Shown here in pieces: positions 24,250 to 38,661 of a stretch of DNA of 64,000 nucleotides. The notes beneath the pieces are model-generated. The model saw only the letters and a list, made by a program, of their open reading frames with translations. It ran no database searches and was not told the DNA's origin. Numbering within the stretch: the first letter of the stretch is position 1; the number at the start of each line of letters is the position of its first letter. Made by a program: the position numbers and the translations under genes. Location: assembly GCA_963575645.1 (NCBI GenBank), contig OY754472.1, positions 25,669,401-25,733,400 on the forward strand, in the 5' to 3' direction. The stretch is from Xanthostigma xanthostigma. Lineage: Eukaryota > Arthropoda > Insecta > Raphidioptera > Raphidiidae.

Positions 24250-25908
24250 ACAATTAGGGGCAAATGAGTCCTTATAGGCAAAATTGCTTTATTTCATGAA
24301 GGTAAGTCTATTTACACTATAACATTCAGGTTTGGATCATTCTCTCATAAGAAAATGCAAACTGCATATTAACCATTATTTTAACGCAGACAAGCAGATT
24401 TTACATGCTTCACGACAATTGCGTGCAAATAAGTCCTTATAGGCAAAATTGCTTTTTTTTACAAAGGTAAGTCTATTTACACTATTTACACTATAACATT
24501 CAGGTTTGGATCATTCTCTCATAAGAAAATACAAACTGCATATTAACCATTATTTAAACGCAGACAAGCAGTTTTTACATGCTTTACGACAATTAGGTGC
24601 AAATGAGTCTTTATAGGCAAAATTGCTTTATTTCATGAAGGTAAGTCTATTTACACTATAACATTCAGGTTTGGATCATTCTCTCATAAGAAAATGCAAA
24701 CTGCATATTTACTATCATTTTCACACAGACAAGCAGTTTTTACATGCTTCACGACAATTGCGTGCAAATTAGTCCTTATAGGCAAAATTGCTTTATTTCA
24801 TCAGGGTATGTCTATTTACACTATAACATTCAGGTTTGGATCATTCTCTCATAAGAAAATGCAAACTGCATATTAACCATTATTTTAACGCATACAAACA
24901 GTTTTTACATGCTTTATGACAATTAGAGGCAAATGAGTCCTTATAGGCAATATTGCTTTATTTCATGAAGGTAAGTCTATTTTTACTATAACATTCAGGT
25001 TTGGATCATTCTCTCATAAGAAAATACAAACTGCATATTAACCATTATTTAAACGCAGACAAGCAGTTTTTACATGCTTTACGACAATTAGGTGCAAATG
25101 AGTCTTTATAGGCAAAATTGCTTTATTTCATGAGTGTAAGTCTATTTACACTATAACATTCAGGTTTGGATCATTCTCCCATAAGAAAATGCAAACTGAA
25201 TATTAACTATTATTTTAACGCATACAAGCAGTTTTTACAAGCTTTATGACAATTAGGTGCAAATGAGTCCTTATAGGCAAAATTGCTTTATTTCATCAGG
25301 GTATGTCTATTTACACTAAAACATTCAGGTTTGGATCATTCTCTCATAAGAAAATGCAAACTGCATATTAACCATTATTTTAACGCATACAAACAGTTTT
25401 TACATGCTTTATGACAATTAGAGGCAAATGGGTCCTTATAGGCAAAATTGCTTTATTTCATGAAGGTAAGTCTATTTACACTATAACATTCAGGTTTAGA
25501 TCATTTTCTCATAAGAAAATGCAAACTGCATATTAACCATTATTTTAACGCATACAAGCAGTTTTTACATGCTTTATGACAATTAGGGACAAATGAGTCC
25601 TTATAGGCAAAATTGCTTTATTTCATGAAGGTAAGTCTATTTACACTATAACATTCAAGTTTGGATCTTTCTCTCATAAGAAAATGCAAACTGCATATTA
25701 ACCATTATTTAAACGCAGACAAGCAGTTTTTACATGCTTCACGACAATTGCGTGCAAATGAGTCCTTTAAGGCAAAATTGCTTTATTTTACAAAGGTAAG
25801 TCTATTTTCACTATACCATTCAGGTTTGGATCATTCTCTCATAAGAAAATGCAAACTGCATATTAACTATTATTTTAACGCATACAAGCAGTTTTTACAA
25901 GCTTTATG
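24250..25908 (+). repeat. 10-monomer tandem duplication (1659 bp), copy 2
   Basis: The junction is visible near 24254: the repeat before it normally ends aattaggtgc (as at 25911), but here runs into aattaggggc, the start of the duplicated unit near 22600. The copy otherwise follows copy 1 closely, which suggests one of the younger events in this part of the window. Confidence 0.87.
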
Positions 25909-28900
25909 ACAATTAGGTGCAAATGAGTCCTTATAGGCAAAATTGCTTTATTTCATCAGGGTATGTCTATTTACACTATAACATTCAGGTTTGGATCATT
26001 CTCTCATAAGAAAATGCAAACTGCATATTAACCATTATTTTAACGCATACAAGCAGTTTTTACATGCTTTATGACAATTAGGGGCAAATGAGTCCTTATA
26101 GGCAAAATTGCTTTATTTCATGAAGGTAAGTCTATTTACACTATAAAATTCAGGTTTGGATCATTCTCTCATAAGAAAATGCAAACTGCATATTAACCAT
26201 TATTTTAACGCATACAAGCAGTTTTTAAATGCTTTATGACAATTAGGGGCAAATGAGCCCTTATAGGCAAAATTGCTTTATTTCATGAAGGTAAGTCTAT
26301 TTACACTATAACATTCAGGTTTGGATCATTCTTTCATAAGAAAATGCAAACTTCATATTAACCATTATTTTAACGCTGACAAGCAGTTTTTACATGCTTT
26401 ATGACAATTAGGGGCAAATGAGTCCTTATAGGCAAAATTGCTTTATTTCATGAAGGTAAGTCTATTTACACTATAACATTCAGGTTCGGATCATTCTCTC
26501 ATAAGAAAATGCAAACTGCATATTAACCATTATTTTAACGCAGACAAGCAGATTTTACATGCTTCACGACAATTGCGTGCAAATGAGTCCTTATAGGCAA
26601 AATTGCTTTTTTTTACAAAGGTAAGTCTATTTACACTATAACATTCAGGTTTGGATCATTCTCTCATAAGAAAATACAAACTGCATATTAACCATTATTT
26701 AAACGCAGACAAGCAGTTTTTACATGCTTTACGACAATTTGGTGCAAATGAGTCTTTATAGGCAAAATTGCTTTATTTCATGAGTGTAAGTCTATTTACA
26801 CTATAACATTCAGGCTTGGATCATTCTCTCATAAGAAAATTCAAACTGCATATTTACTATCATTTTCACACAGACAAGCAGTTTTTACATGCTTCACGAC
26901 AATTGCGTGCAAATTAGTCCTTATAGGCAAAATTGCTTTATTTTACAAAGGTAAGTCTATTTACACTATAACATTCAGGTTTGGATCATTCTCTCATAAG
27001 AAAATACAAACTGCATATTAACCATTATTTAAACGCAGACAAGCAGTTTTTACATGCTTTACGACAATTAGGTGCAAATGAGTCTTTATAGGCAAAATTG
27101 CTTTATTTCATGAGTGTAAGTCTATTTACACTATAACATTCAGGTTTGGATCATTAACTCATAAGAAAATGCAAACTGCATATTAACTATTATTTTAACG
27201 CATACAAGCAGTTTTTACAAGCTTTATGACAATTAGGTGCAAATGAGTCCTTATAGGCAAAATTGCTTTATTTCATGAAGGTAAGTCTATTTTTACTATA
27301 CATTCAGGTTTGGATCATTCTCTCATAAGAAAATGCAAACTGCATATTAACCATTATTTTAACGCATACAAGCAGTTTTTACATGCTTTATGACAATTAG
27401 GAGCAAATGAGTCCTTATAGGCAAAATTGCTTTATTTCATGAAGGTAAGTCTATTTACACTATAACATTCAGGTTTGGATCATTCTCTCATAAGAAAATG
27501 CAAACTGCATATTAACCATTATTTTAACGCATACAAACAGTTTTTACATGCTTTATGACAATTAGAGGCAAATGAGTCCTTATAGGCAAAATTGCTTTAT
27601 TTCATGAAGGTAAGTCTATTTACACTATAACATTCAGGTTTAGATCATTCTCTCATAAGAAAATGCAAACTGCATATTAACCATTATTTTAACGCATACA
27701 AGCAGTTTTTACATGCTTTATGACAATTAGGGACAAATGAGTCCTTATAGGCAAAATTGCTTTATTTCATGAAGGTAAGTCTATTTACACTATAACATTC
27801 AGGTTTGGATCATTCTCTCATAAGAAAATGCAAACTGCATATGAACCATTATTTAAACGCAGACAAGCAGTTTTTACATGCTTCACGACAATTGCGTGCA
27901 AATGAGTCCTTATAGGCAAAATTGCTTTATTTTACAAAGGTAAGTCTATTTTCACTATACCATTCAGGTTTGGATCATTCTCTCATAAGAAAATGCAAAC
28001 TGAATATTAACTATTATTTTAACGCATACAAGCAGTTTTTACAAGCTTTATGACAATTAGGTGCAAATGAGTCCTTATAGGCAAAATTGCTTTATTTCAT
28101 CAGGGTATGTCTATTTACACTATAACATTCAGGTTTGGATCATTCTCTCATAAGAAAATGCAAACTGCATTATAACCATTATTTTAACGCATACAAGCAG
28201 TTTTTACATGCTTTATGACAATTAGGGGCAATTGAGTCCTTATAGGCAAAATTGCTTTATTTCATGAAGGTAAGTCTATTTACACTATAACATTCAGGTT
28301 TGGATCATTCTCTCATAAGAAAATGCAAACTTCATATTAACCATTATTTTAACGCTGACAAGCAGTTTTTACATGCTTTATGACAATTAGGGGCAAATGA
28401 GTCCTTATAGGCAAAATTGCTTTATTTCATCAGAGTATGTCTATTTACACTATAACATTCAGGTTTGGATCATTCTCTCATAAGAAAATGTAAACTGCAT
28501 ATTAACCATTATTTTAACGCATACAAGCAGTTTTTACATGCTTTATGACAATTAGGGGCAAATGAGTCCTTATAGGCAAAATTGCTTTCTTTCATGAAGG
28601 TAAGTCTATTTACACTATAACATTCAGGTTTGGATCATTCTCTCATAAGAAAATGTAAACTTCATATTAACCATTATTTTAACGCTGACAAGCAGTTTTT
28701 ACATGCTTTATGATAATTAGGGGCAAATGAGTCCTTATAGGCAAAATTGCTTTATTTCATGAAAGTAAGTCTATTTACACTATAACATTCAGGTTTGGAT
28801 CATTCTCTCGTAAGAAAATGCAAACTGCATATTAACCATTATTTTAACGCAGACAAGCAGATTTTACATGCTTCACGACAATTGCGTGCAAATGAGTCCT

Positions 28901-28923
28901 TATAGGCAAAATTGCTTTATTTC

Positions 28924-30904
28924 ATGTGGGTAAAGTCTATTTACACTATAACATTCAGGTTTGGATCATCCTCTCATAAGAAAATGCAAACTGCATATTT
29001 ACTATTATTTTCACGCAGACAAGCAGTTTTTACATGCTTCACAACAATTGCGTTCAAATGAGTCCTTATAGGCAAAATTGCTTTATTTTACAAAGGTAAG
29101 TCTATTTACACTATAACATTCAGGTTTGGATCATTCTCTCATAAGAAAATGCAAAATGCATATTTACCATTATTTTAACGCAGACAAGCAGTTTTTACAT
29201 GCTTTATGACAGTTAGGGGCAAATGAGTCCTTATAGGCAAAATTGCTTTATTTCATGAAGGTAAGTCTATTTACACTATAACATTCAGGTTTGGATCATT
29301 CTCTCATAAGAAAATGCAAACTGCATATTTACTATTATTTTCACGCAGACAAGCAGTTTTTACATGCTTCACGACAATTGCGTGCGAATGAGTCCTTATA
29401 AGCAAAATTGCTTTATTTTACAAAGGTAAGTCTATTTACACTATAACATTCAGGTTTGGATCAATCTCTCATAAGAAAGTGCAAGCTGCATATTAACTAT
29501 TATTTTAACGCATACAAGCTGTTTTTACATGCTTTATGACAATTAGGTGCAAATGAGTCCTTATAGGCAAAATTGCTTTATTTTTATGAGGGTAAGTCTA
29601 TTTTCACTATTACATTCAGGTTTAGATCATTCTCTCATAAGAAAATGCAAACTGCATATTTACTATCATTTTCACGCAGACAAGCAGTTTTTACATGCTT
29701 CAAGACAATTGCGTGCAAATGAGTCCTCATAGGTAAAATTGCTTTATTTTACAAAGGTACGTCCATTTACACTATAACATTCAGGTTGGTACATTTTCTC
29801 AAAAGATAATGCAAATTGATCATTTCCTATTATTTTCACGCAGACAAGCAGTTTTTACATGCTTTACGACAATTAGGTGCAAATGAGTCCTTATAGGCAA
29901 AATTGCTTTATTTCATGAAGGTAAGTCTATTTACACTATAACATTCAGGTTTGGATCATTCTCTCATAAGAAAATGCAAACTTCATATTAACCATTATTT
30001 TAACGCTGACAAGCAGATTTTACATGCTTTATGACAATTAGGGGCAAATGAGTCCTTATAGGCAAAATTGCTTTATTTCATCAGGGTATGTCTATTTACA
30101 CTATAACATTCTGGTTTGGATCATTCTCTCATAAGAAAACGTAAACTGCATATTAACCATTATTTTAACGCATACAAGCAGTTTTTACATGCTTTATGAC
30201 AATTAGGGGCAAATGAGTCCTTATAGGCAAAATTGCTTTCTTTCATGAAGGTAAGTCTATTTACACTATAACATTCAGGTTTGGATCATTCTCTCATAAG
30301 AAAATGCAAACTTCATATTAACCATTATTTTAACGCTGACAAGCAGTTTTTACATGCTTTATGTTAATTAGGGGCAAATGAGTCCTTATAGGCAAAATTG
30401 CTTTATTTCATGAAGGTAAGTCTATTTACACTATAACATTCAGGTTTGGATCATTCTCTCATAAGAAAATGCAAACTGCATATTAACCATTATTTTAACG
30501 CAGACAAGCAGATTTTACATGCTTCACGACAATTGCGTGCAAATGAGTCCTTATAGGCAAAATTGCTTTTTTTTACAAAGGTAAGTCTATTTACACTATA
30601 ACATTCAGGTTTGGATCATTCTCTCATAAGAAAATACAATCTGCATATTAACCATTATTTAAACGCAGACAAGCAGTTTTTACATGCTTTACGACAATTA
30701 GGTGCAAATGGGTCTTTATAGGCAAAATTGCTTTATTTCATGAGTGTAAGTCTATTTACACTATAACATTCAGGTTTGGATCATTCTCTCATAAGAAAAT
30801 GCAAACTGCATATTAACCATTATTTAAACGCAGACAAGCAGTTTTTACATGCTTTACGACAATTAGGTGCAAATGAGTCTTTATAGGCAAAATTGCTTTA
30901 TTTC
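28924..30904 (+). repeat. HOR X, copy 1 (12 monomers, 1981 bp)
   Basis: Units are anchored on atgtgggtaaagtc. Its length, 12 x 165 + 1, is explained by +1 at tgtgggtaaag, +1 at tatttttatgaggg and -1 at caggttggtac. The unit is W followed by monomers marked ttctggtttgg (near 30110), gaaaacgtaaac (near 30136), tatgttaattagg (near 30361) and aaaatacaatctgc (near 30641). Copies 2 and 3 share all of these. Confidence 0.9.
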
Positions 30905-31544
30905 ATGTGGGTAAAGTCTATTTACACTATAACATTCAGGTTTGGATCATCCTCTCATAAGAAAATGCAATCTGCATATTTACTATTATTTTCACGCAGA
31001 CAAGCAGTTTTTACATGCTTCACAACAATTGCGTTCAAATGAGTCCTTATAGGCAAAATTGCTTTATTTTACAAAGGTAAGTCTATTTACACTATAACAT
31101 TCAGGTTTGGATCATTCTCTCATAAGAAAATGCAAACTGCATATTTACCATTATTTTAACGCAGACAAGCAGTTTTTACATGCTTTATGACAGTTAGGGG
31201 CAAATGAGTCCTTATAGGCAAAATTGCTTTATTTCATGAAGGTAAGTCTATTTACACTATAACATTCAGGTTTGGATCATTCTCTCATAAGAAAATGCAA
31301 ACTGCATATTTACTATTATTTTCACGCAGACAAGCAGTTTTTACATGCTTCACGACAATTGCGTGCGAATGAGTCCTTATAGGCAAAATTGCTTTATTTT
31401 ACAAAGGTAAGTCTATTTACACTATAACATTCAGGTTTGGATCAATCTCTCATAAGAAAGTGCAAGCTGCATATTAACTATTATTTTAACGCATACAAGC
31501 TGTTTTTACATGCTTTATGACAATTAGGTGCAAATGAGTCCTTA

Positions 31545-32864
31545 TAGGCAAAATTGCTTTATTTTTATGAGGGTAAGTCTATTTTCACTATTACATTCAG
31601 GTTTGGATCATTCTCTCATAAGAAAATGCAAACTGCATATTTACTATCATTTTCACGCAGACAAGCAGTTTTTACATGCTTCAAGACAATTGCGTGCAAA
31701 TGAGTCCTCATAGGTAAAATTGCTTTATTTTACAAAGGTACGTCCATTTACACTATAACATTCAGGTTGGATCATTTTCTCAAAAGATAATGCAAATTGA
31801 TCATTTCCTATTATTTTCACGCAGACAAGCAGTTTTTACATGCTTTACGACAATTAGGTGCAAATGAGTCCTTATAGGCCAAATTGCTTTATTTTCCAAA
31901 GGTAAGTCTATTTACACTATAACATTCAGGTTTGGATCATTCTCTCATAAGAAAATGCAAGCTTCATATTAACCATTATTTTAACGCTGACAAGCAGTTT
32001 TTACATGCTTTATGACAATTAGGGGCAAATGAGTTCTTATAGGCAAAATTGCTTTATTTCATGAAGGTAAGTCTATTTACACTATAACATTCAGGTTTGG
32101 ATCATTCTCTCATAAGAAAATGCAAACTGCATATTAACCATTATTTTAACGCAGACAAGCAGTTTTTACATGCTTCACGACAATTGCGTGCAAATGAGTC
32201 CTTATAGGTAAAATTGCTTTATTTTACAAAGGTAAGTCCATTTACACTATAACATTCAGGTTTGGATCATTTTCTCAAAAGATAATTCAAATTGATCATT
32301 TCCTATTATTTTCACGCAGACAAGCAGTTTTTACATGCTTTACGACAATTAGGTGCAAATGAGTCCTTATAGGCAAAATTGCTTTATTTTACAAAGGTTA
32401 GTCTATTTTCACTATAACATTCAGGTTTGGATCATTCTCTCATAAGAAAATGCAAACTGCATATTAACTATTATTTTAACGCATACAAGCAGTTTTTACA
32501 AGATTTATGACAATTAGGTGCAAATGAGTCCTTATAGGCAAAATTGCTTTATTTCATCAGGGTATGTCTATTTACACTATAACATTCAGGTTTGGATCAT
32601 TCTCTCATAAGAAAATGCAAACTGCATATTAACCATTATTTTAACGCATACAAGCAGTTTTTACATGCTTTATGACAATTAGAGGCAAATGAGTCCTTAT
32701 AGGCAAAATTGCTTTATTTCATGAAGGTAAGTCTATTTTTACTATAACATTCAGGTTTGGATCATTCTCTCATAAGAAAATGCAAACAGCATATAAACCA
32801 TTATTTTAACGCATACAAGCAGTTTTTACATGCTTTATGACAATTAGGGGCAAATGAGTCCTTA
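31545..32864 (+). repeat. 8-monomer tandem duplication in Y1, copy 1
   Basis: The atttttatgagggtaag block at 31561 recurs at 32881, 1320 bp on, followed by the same tcctcatagg, caggttggatc, gccaaattg, gagttcttat and aacagcatataaacc series. Upstream this copy is preceded by aattaggtgc, its normal neighbour. Confidence 0.88.
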
Positions 32865-34184
32865 TAGGCAAAATTGCTTTATTTTTATGAGGGTAAGTCT
32901 ATTTTCACTATTACATTCAGGTTTGGATCATTCTCTCATAAGAAAATGCAAACTGCATATTTACTATCATTTTCACGCAGACAAGCAGTTTTTACATGCT
33001 TCAAGACAATTGCGTGCAAATGAGTCCTCATAGGTAAAATTGCTTTATTTTACAAAGGTACGTCCATTTACACTATAACATTCAGGTTGGATCATTTTCT
33101 CAAAAGATAATGCAAATTGATCATTTCCTATTATTTTCACGCAGACAAGCAGTTTTTACATGCTTTACGACAATTAGGTGCAAATGAGTCCTTATAGGCC
33201 AAATTGCTTTATTTTCCAAAGGTAAGTCTATTTACACTATAACATTCAGGTTTGGATCATTCTCTCATAAGAAAATGCAAGCTTCATATTAACCATTATT
33301 TTAACGCTGACAAGCAGTTTTTACATGCTTTATGACAATTAGGGGCAAATGAGTTCTTATAGGCAAAATTGCTTTATTTCATGAAGGTAAGTCTATTTAC
33401 ACTATAACATTCAGGTTTGGATCATTCTCTCATAAGAAAATGCAAACTGCATATTAACCATTATTTTAACGCAGACAAGCAGTTTTTACATGCTTCACGA
33501 CAATTGCGTGCAAATGAGTCCTTATAGGTAAAATTGCTTTATTTTACAAAGGTAAGTCCATTTACACTATAACATTCAAATTTGGATCATTTTCTCAAAA
33601 GATAATTCAAATTGATCATTTCCTATTATTTTCACGCAGACAAGCAGTTTTTACATGCTTTACGACAATTAGGTGCAAATGAGTCCTTATAGGCAAAATT
33701 GCTTTATTTTACAAAGGTTAGTCTATTTTCACTATAACATTCAGGTTTGGATCATTCTCTCATAAGAAAATGCAAACTGCATATTAACTATTATTTTAAC
33801 GCATACAAGCAGTTTTTACAAGATTTATGACAATTAGGTGCAAATGAGTCCTTATAGGCAAAATTGCTTTATTTCATCAGGGTATGTCTATTTACACTAT
33901 AACATTCAGGTTTGGATCATTCTCTCATAAGAAAATGCAAACTGCATATTAACCATTATTTTAACGCATACAAGCAGTTTTTACATGCTTTATGACAATT
34001 AGAGGCAAATGAGTCCTTATAGGCAAAATTGCTTTATTTCATGAAGGTAAGTCTATTTTTACTATAACATTCAGGTTTGGATCATTCTCTCATAAGAAAA
34101 TGCAAACAGCATATAAACCATTATTTTAACGCATACAAGCAGTTTTTACATGCTTTATGACAATTAGGGGCAAATGAGTCCTTA
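32865..34184 (+). repeat. 8-monomer tandem duplication in Y1, copy 2
   Basis: Preceded by aattaggggc instead of aattaggtgc, which reveals the tandem junction near 32850-32884. It continues into the normal Y path (cattcagctttgg near 34235). The other Y units have only one copy of this block, so it was either gained in Y1 or lost before the later copies formed. Confidence 0.87.
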
Positions 34185-36680
34185 TAGGCAAAATTGCTTT
34201 ATTTCATGAAGGTAAGTCTATTTACACTATGACATTCAGCTTTGGATCATTCTCTCATAAGAAAATGCAAACTTCATATTAACCATTATTTTAACTCTGA
34301 CAAGCAGTTTTTACATGCTTTATGACAAATAGGGGCAAATGAGTCCTTATAGGCAAAATTGCTTTATTTCATGAAGGTAAGTCTATTTTAACTATAACAT
34401 TCAGGTTTGGATCATTCTCTCATAAGAAAATGCAAACTGCATATTAACCATTATTTTAACGCAGACAAGCAGATTTTACATGCTTCTCGACAATTGCGTG
34501 CAAATAAGTCCTTATAGGCAAAATTGCTTTTTTTTACAAAGGTAAGTCTATTTACACTATAACATTCAGGTTTGGATCATTCTCTCATAAGAAAATACAA
34601 ACTGCATATTAACCATTATTTAAACGCAGACAAGCAGTTTTTACATGCTTTACGACAATTAGGTGCAAATGAGTCTTTATAGGCAAAATTGCTTAATTTC
34701 ATGAGTGTAAGTCTATTTACACTATAACATTCAGGTTTGGATCATTCTCTCATAAGAAAATGCAAACTGCATATTTACTATCATTTTCACACAGACAAGC
34801 AGTTTTTACATGCTTCACGACAATTGCGTGCAAATTAGTCCTTATAGGCAAAATTGCTTTATTTCATCAGGGTATGTCTATTTACACTATAACATTCAGG
34901 TTTGGATCATTCTCTCATAAGAAAATGCAAACTGCATATTAACCATTATTTTAACGCATACAAACAGTTTTTACATGCTTTATGACAATTAGAGGCAAAT
35001 GAGTCCTTATAGGCAAAATTGCTTTATTTCATGAAGGTAAGTCTATTTTTACTATAACATTCAGGTTTGGATCATTCTCTCATAAGAAAATACAAACTGC
35101 ATATTAACCATTATTTAAACGCAGACAAGCAGTATTTACATGCTTTACGACAATTAGGTGCAAATGAGTCTTTATACGCAAAATTGCTTTATTTCATAAG
35201 TTTAAGTCTATTTACACTATAACATTCAGGTTTGGAGCATTCTCTCATAAGAAAATGCAAACTGCATATTAACCATTATTTAAACGCAGACAAGTAGTTT
35301 TTACATGCTTCACGACAATTGCGTGCAAATTAGTCCTTATAGGCAAAATTGCTTTATTTCATCAGGGTATGTCTATTTACACTATAACATTCAGGTTTGG
35401 ATCATTTTCTCATAAGAAAATGCAAACTGCATATTAACCATTATTTTAACGCATACAAACAGTTTTTACATGCTTTATGACAATTAGAGGCAAATGAGTC
35501 CTTATAGGCAAACTTGCTTTATTTCATGAAGGTAAGTCTATTTTTACTATAACATTCAGGTTTGGATCATTCTCTCATAAGAAAATACAAACTGCATATT
35601 AACCATTATTTAAACGCAGACAAGCAGTTTTTACATGCTTTACGACAATTAGGTGCAAATGAGTCTTTATAGGCAAAATTGCTTTATTTCATGAGTTGAA
35701 GTCTATTTACACTATAACATTCAGGTTTAGATCATTCTCTCATAAGAAAATGCAAACTTCATATTAACCATTATTTTAACGCTGACAAGCAGTTTTTACA
35801 AGCTTTATGACAATTAGGTGCAAATGAGTCCTTATAGGCAAAATTGCTTTATTTCATCAGGGTATGTCTATTTACACTATAACATTCAGGTTTGGATCAT
35901 TCTCTCATAAGAAAATGCAAACTGCATTATAACCATTATTTTAACGCATACAAGCAGTTTTTACATGCTTTATGACAATTAGGGGCAATTGAGTCCTTAT
36001 AGGCAAAATTGCTTTATTTCATGAAGGTAAGTCTATTTACACTATAACATTCAGGTTTGGATCATTCTCTCATAAGAAAATGCAAACTTCATATTAACCA
36101 TTATTTTAACGCTGACAAGCAGTTTTTACATGCTTTATGACAATTAGGGGCAAATGAGTCCTTATAGGCAAAATTGCTTTATTTCATCAGAGTATGTCTA
36201 TTTACACTATAACATTCAGGTTTGGATCATTCTCTCATAAGAAAATGTAAACTGCATATTAACCATTATTTTAACGCATACAAGCAGTTTTTACATGCTT
36301 TATGACAATTAGGGGCAAATGAGTCCTTATAGGCAAAATTGCTTTCTTTCATGAAGGTAAGTCTATTTACACTATAACATTCAGGTTTGGATCATTCTCT
36401 CATAAGAAAATGCAAACTTCATATTAACCATTATTTTAACGCTGACAAGCAGTTTTTACATGCTTTATGATAATTAGGGGCAAATGAGTCCATATAGGCA
36501 AAATTGCTTTATTTCATGAAGGTAAGTCTATTTACACTATAACATTCAGGTTTGGATCATTCTCTCGTAAGAAAATGCAAACTGCATATTAACCATTATT
36601 TTAACGCAGACAAGCAGATTTTACATGCTTCACGACAATTGCGTGCAAATGAGTCCTTATAGGCAAAATTGCTTTATTTC

Positions 36681-38661
36681 ATGTGGGTAAAGTCTATTTA
36701 CACTATAACATTCAGGTTTGGATCATCCTCTCATAAGAAAATGCAAACTGCATATTTACTATTATTTTCACGCAGACAAGCAGTTTTTACATGCTTCACA
36801 ACAATTGCGTTCAAATGAGTCCTTATAGGCAAAATTGCTTTATTTTACAAAGGTAAGTCTATTTACACTATAACATTCAGGTTTGGATCATTCTCTCATA
36901 AGAAAATGCAAAATGCATATTTACCATTATTTTAACGCAGACAAGCAGTTTTTACATGCTTTATGACAGTTAGGGGCAAATGAGTCCTTATAGGCAAAAT
37001 TGCTTTATTTCATGAAGGTAAGTCTATTTACACTATAACATTCAGGTTTGGATCATTCTCTCATAAGAAAATGCAAACTGCATATTTACTATTATTTTCA
37101 CGCAGACAAGCAGTTTTTACATGCTTCACGACAATTGCGTGCGAATGAGTCCTTATAAGCAAAATTGCTTTATTTTACAAAGGTAAGTCTATTTACACTA
37201 TAACATTCAGGTTTGGATCAATCTCTCATAAGAAAGTGCAAGCTGCATATTAACTATTATTTTAACGCATACAAGCTGTTTTTACATGCTTTATGACAAT
37301 TAGGTGCAAATGAGTCCTTATAGGCAAAATTGCTTTATTTTTATGAGGGTAAGTCTATTTTCACTATTACATTCAGGTTTAGATCATTCTCTCATAAGAA
37401 AATGCAAACTGCATATTTACTATCATTTTCACGCAGACAAGCAGTTTTTACATGCTTCAAGACAATTGCGTGCAAATGAGTCCTCATAGGTAAAATTGCT
37501 TTATTTTACAAAGGTACGTCCATTTACACTATAACATTCAGGTTGGTACATTTTCTCAAAAGATAATGCAAATTGATCATTTCCTATTATTTTCACGCAG
37601 ACAAGCAGTTTTTACATGCTTTACGACAATTAGGTGCAAATGAGTCCTTATAGGCAAAATTGCTTTATTTCATGAAGGTAAGTCTATTTACACTATAACA
37701 TTCAGGTTTGGATCATTCTCTCATAAGAAAATGCAAACTTCATATTAACCATTATTTTAACGCTGACAAGCAGATTTTACATGCTTTATGACAATTAGGG
37801 GCAAATGAGTCCTTATAGGCAAAATTGCTTTATTTCATCAGGGTATGTCTATTTACACTATAACATTCTGGTTTGGATCATTCTCTCATAAGAAAACGTA
37901 AACTGCATATTAACCATTATTTTAACGCATACAAGCAGTTTTTACATGCTTTATGACAATTAGGGGCAAATGAGTCCTTATAGGCAAAATTGCTTTCTTT
38001 CATGAAGGTAAGTCTATTTACACTATAACATTCAGGTTTGGATCATTCTCTCATAAGAAAATGCAAACTTCATATTAACCATTATTTTAACGCTGACAAG
38101 CAGTTTTTACATGCTTTATGTTAATTAGGGGCAAATGAGTCCTTATAGGCAAAATTGCTTTATTTCATGAAGGTAAGTCTATTTACACTATAACATTCAG
38201 GTTTGGATCATTCTCTCATAAGAAAATGCAAACTGCATATTAACCATTATTTTAACGCAGACAAGCAGATTTTACATGCTTCACGACAATTGCGTGCAAA
38301 TGAGTCCTTATAGGCAAAATTGCTTTTTTTTACAAAGGTAAGTCTATTTACACTATAACATTCAGGTTTGGATCATTCTCTCATAAGAAAATACAATCTG
38401 CATATTAACCATTATTTAAACGCAGACAAGCAGTTTTTACATGCTTTACGACAATTAGGTGCAAATGGGTCTTTATAGGCAAAATTGCTTTATTTCATGA
38501 GTGTAAGTCTATTTACACTATAACATTCAGGTTTGGATCATTCTCTCATAAGAAAATGCAAACTGCATATTAACCATTATTTAAACGCAGACAAGCAGTT
38601 TTTACATGCTTTACGACAATTAGGTGCAAATGAGTCTTTATAGGCAAAATTGCTTTATTTC
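36681..38661 (+). repeat. HOR X, copy 2 (1981 bp)
   Basis: Collinear with X1 at offset 7757 over its whole length, carrying gcaaaatgcat, ttataagcaaaatt, tttagatcattc, ggttggtac, gaaaacgtaaac and atacaatctgc. No indel relative to X1 was noticed. Confidence 0.9.

Larger units (their letters stand above)
19578..29660 (+). repeat. 10.2-kb tandem duplication, copy 2
   Basis: 19578-23679 matches 9341-13440 and 25661-29660 matches 15577-19577; offsets are given under copy 1. The 2-bp deletion at about 11802 is absent here. The middle, 23680-25660, has its own 10-monomer tandem duplication. Where copy 1 leaves W at 19577, this copy carries on through W to the gataat-class monomer near 29805, and so leads directly into HOR X. 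Confidence 0.83.
30905..36680 (+). repeat. HOR Y, copy 1 with internal 8-monomer duplication (5776 bp)
   Basis: Starts with the same W module as X. It then follows a different 27-monomer path: gccaaattgctttattttcc (near 31878), cttcatatt types, aacagcatataaacc, cattcagctttgg, the trimer run, the tcataagtttaag variant, gcattataacc and atcagagtatg, ending at tttcatgtggg. Relative to the 4456-bp form it has 1320 extra bp, which is exactly the tandem duplication at 31545-34184. Private changes include attcaaatttgg near 33576 and gtccatatagg near 36488. Confidence 0.9.
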
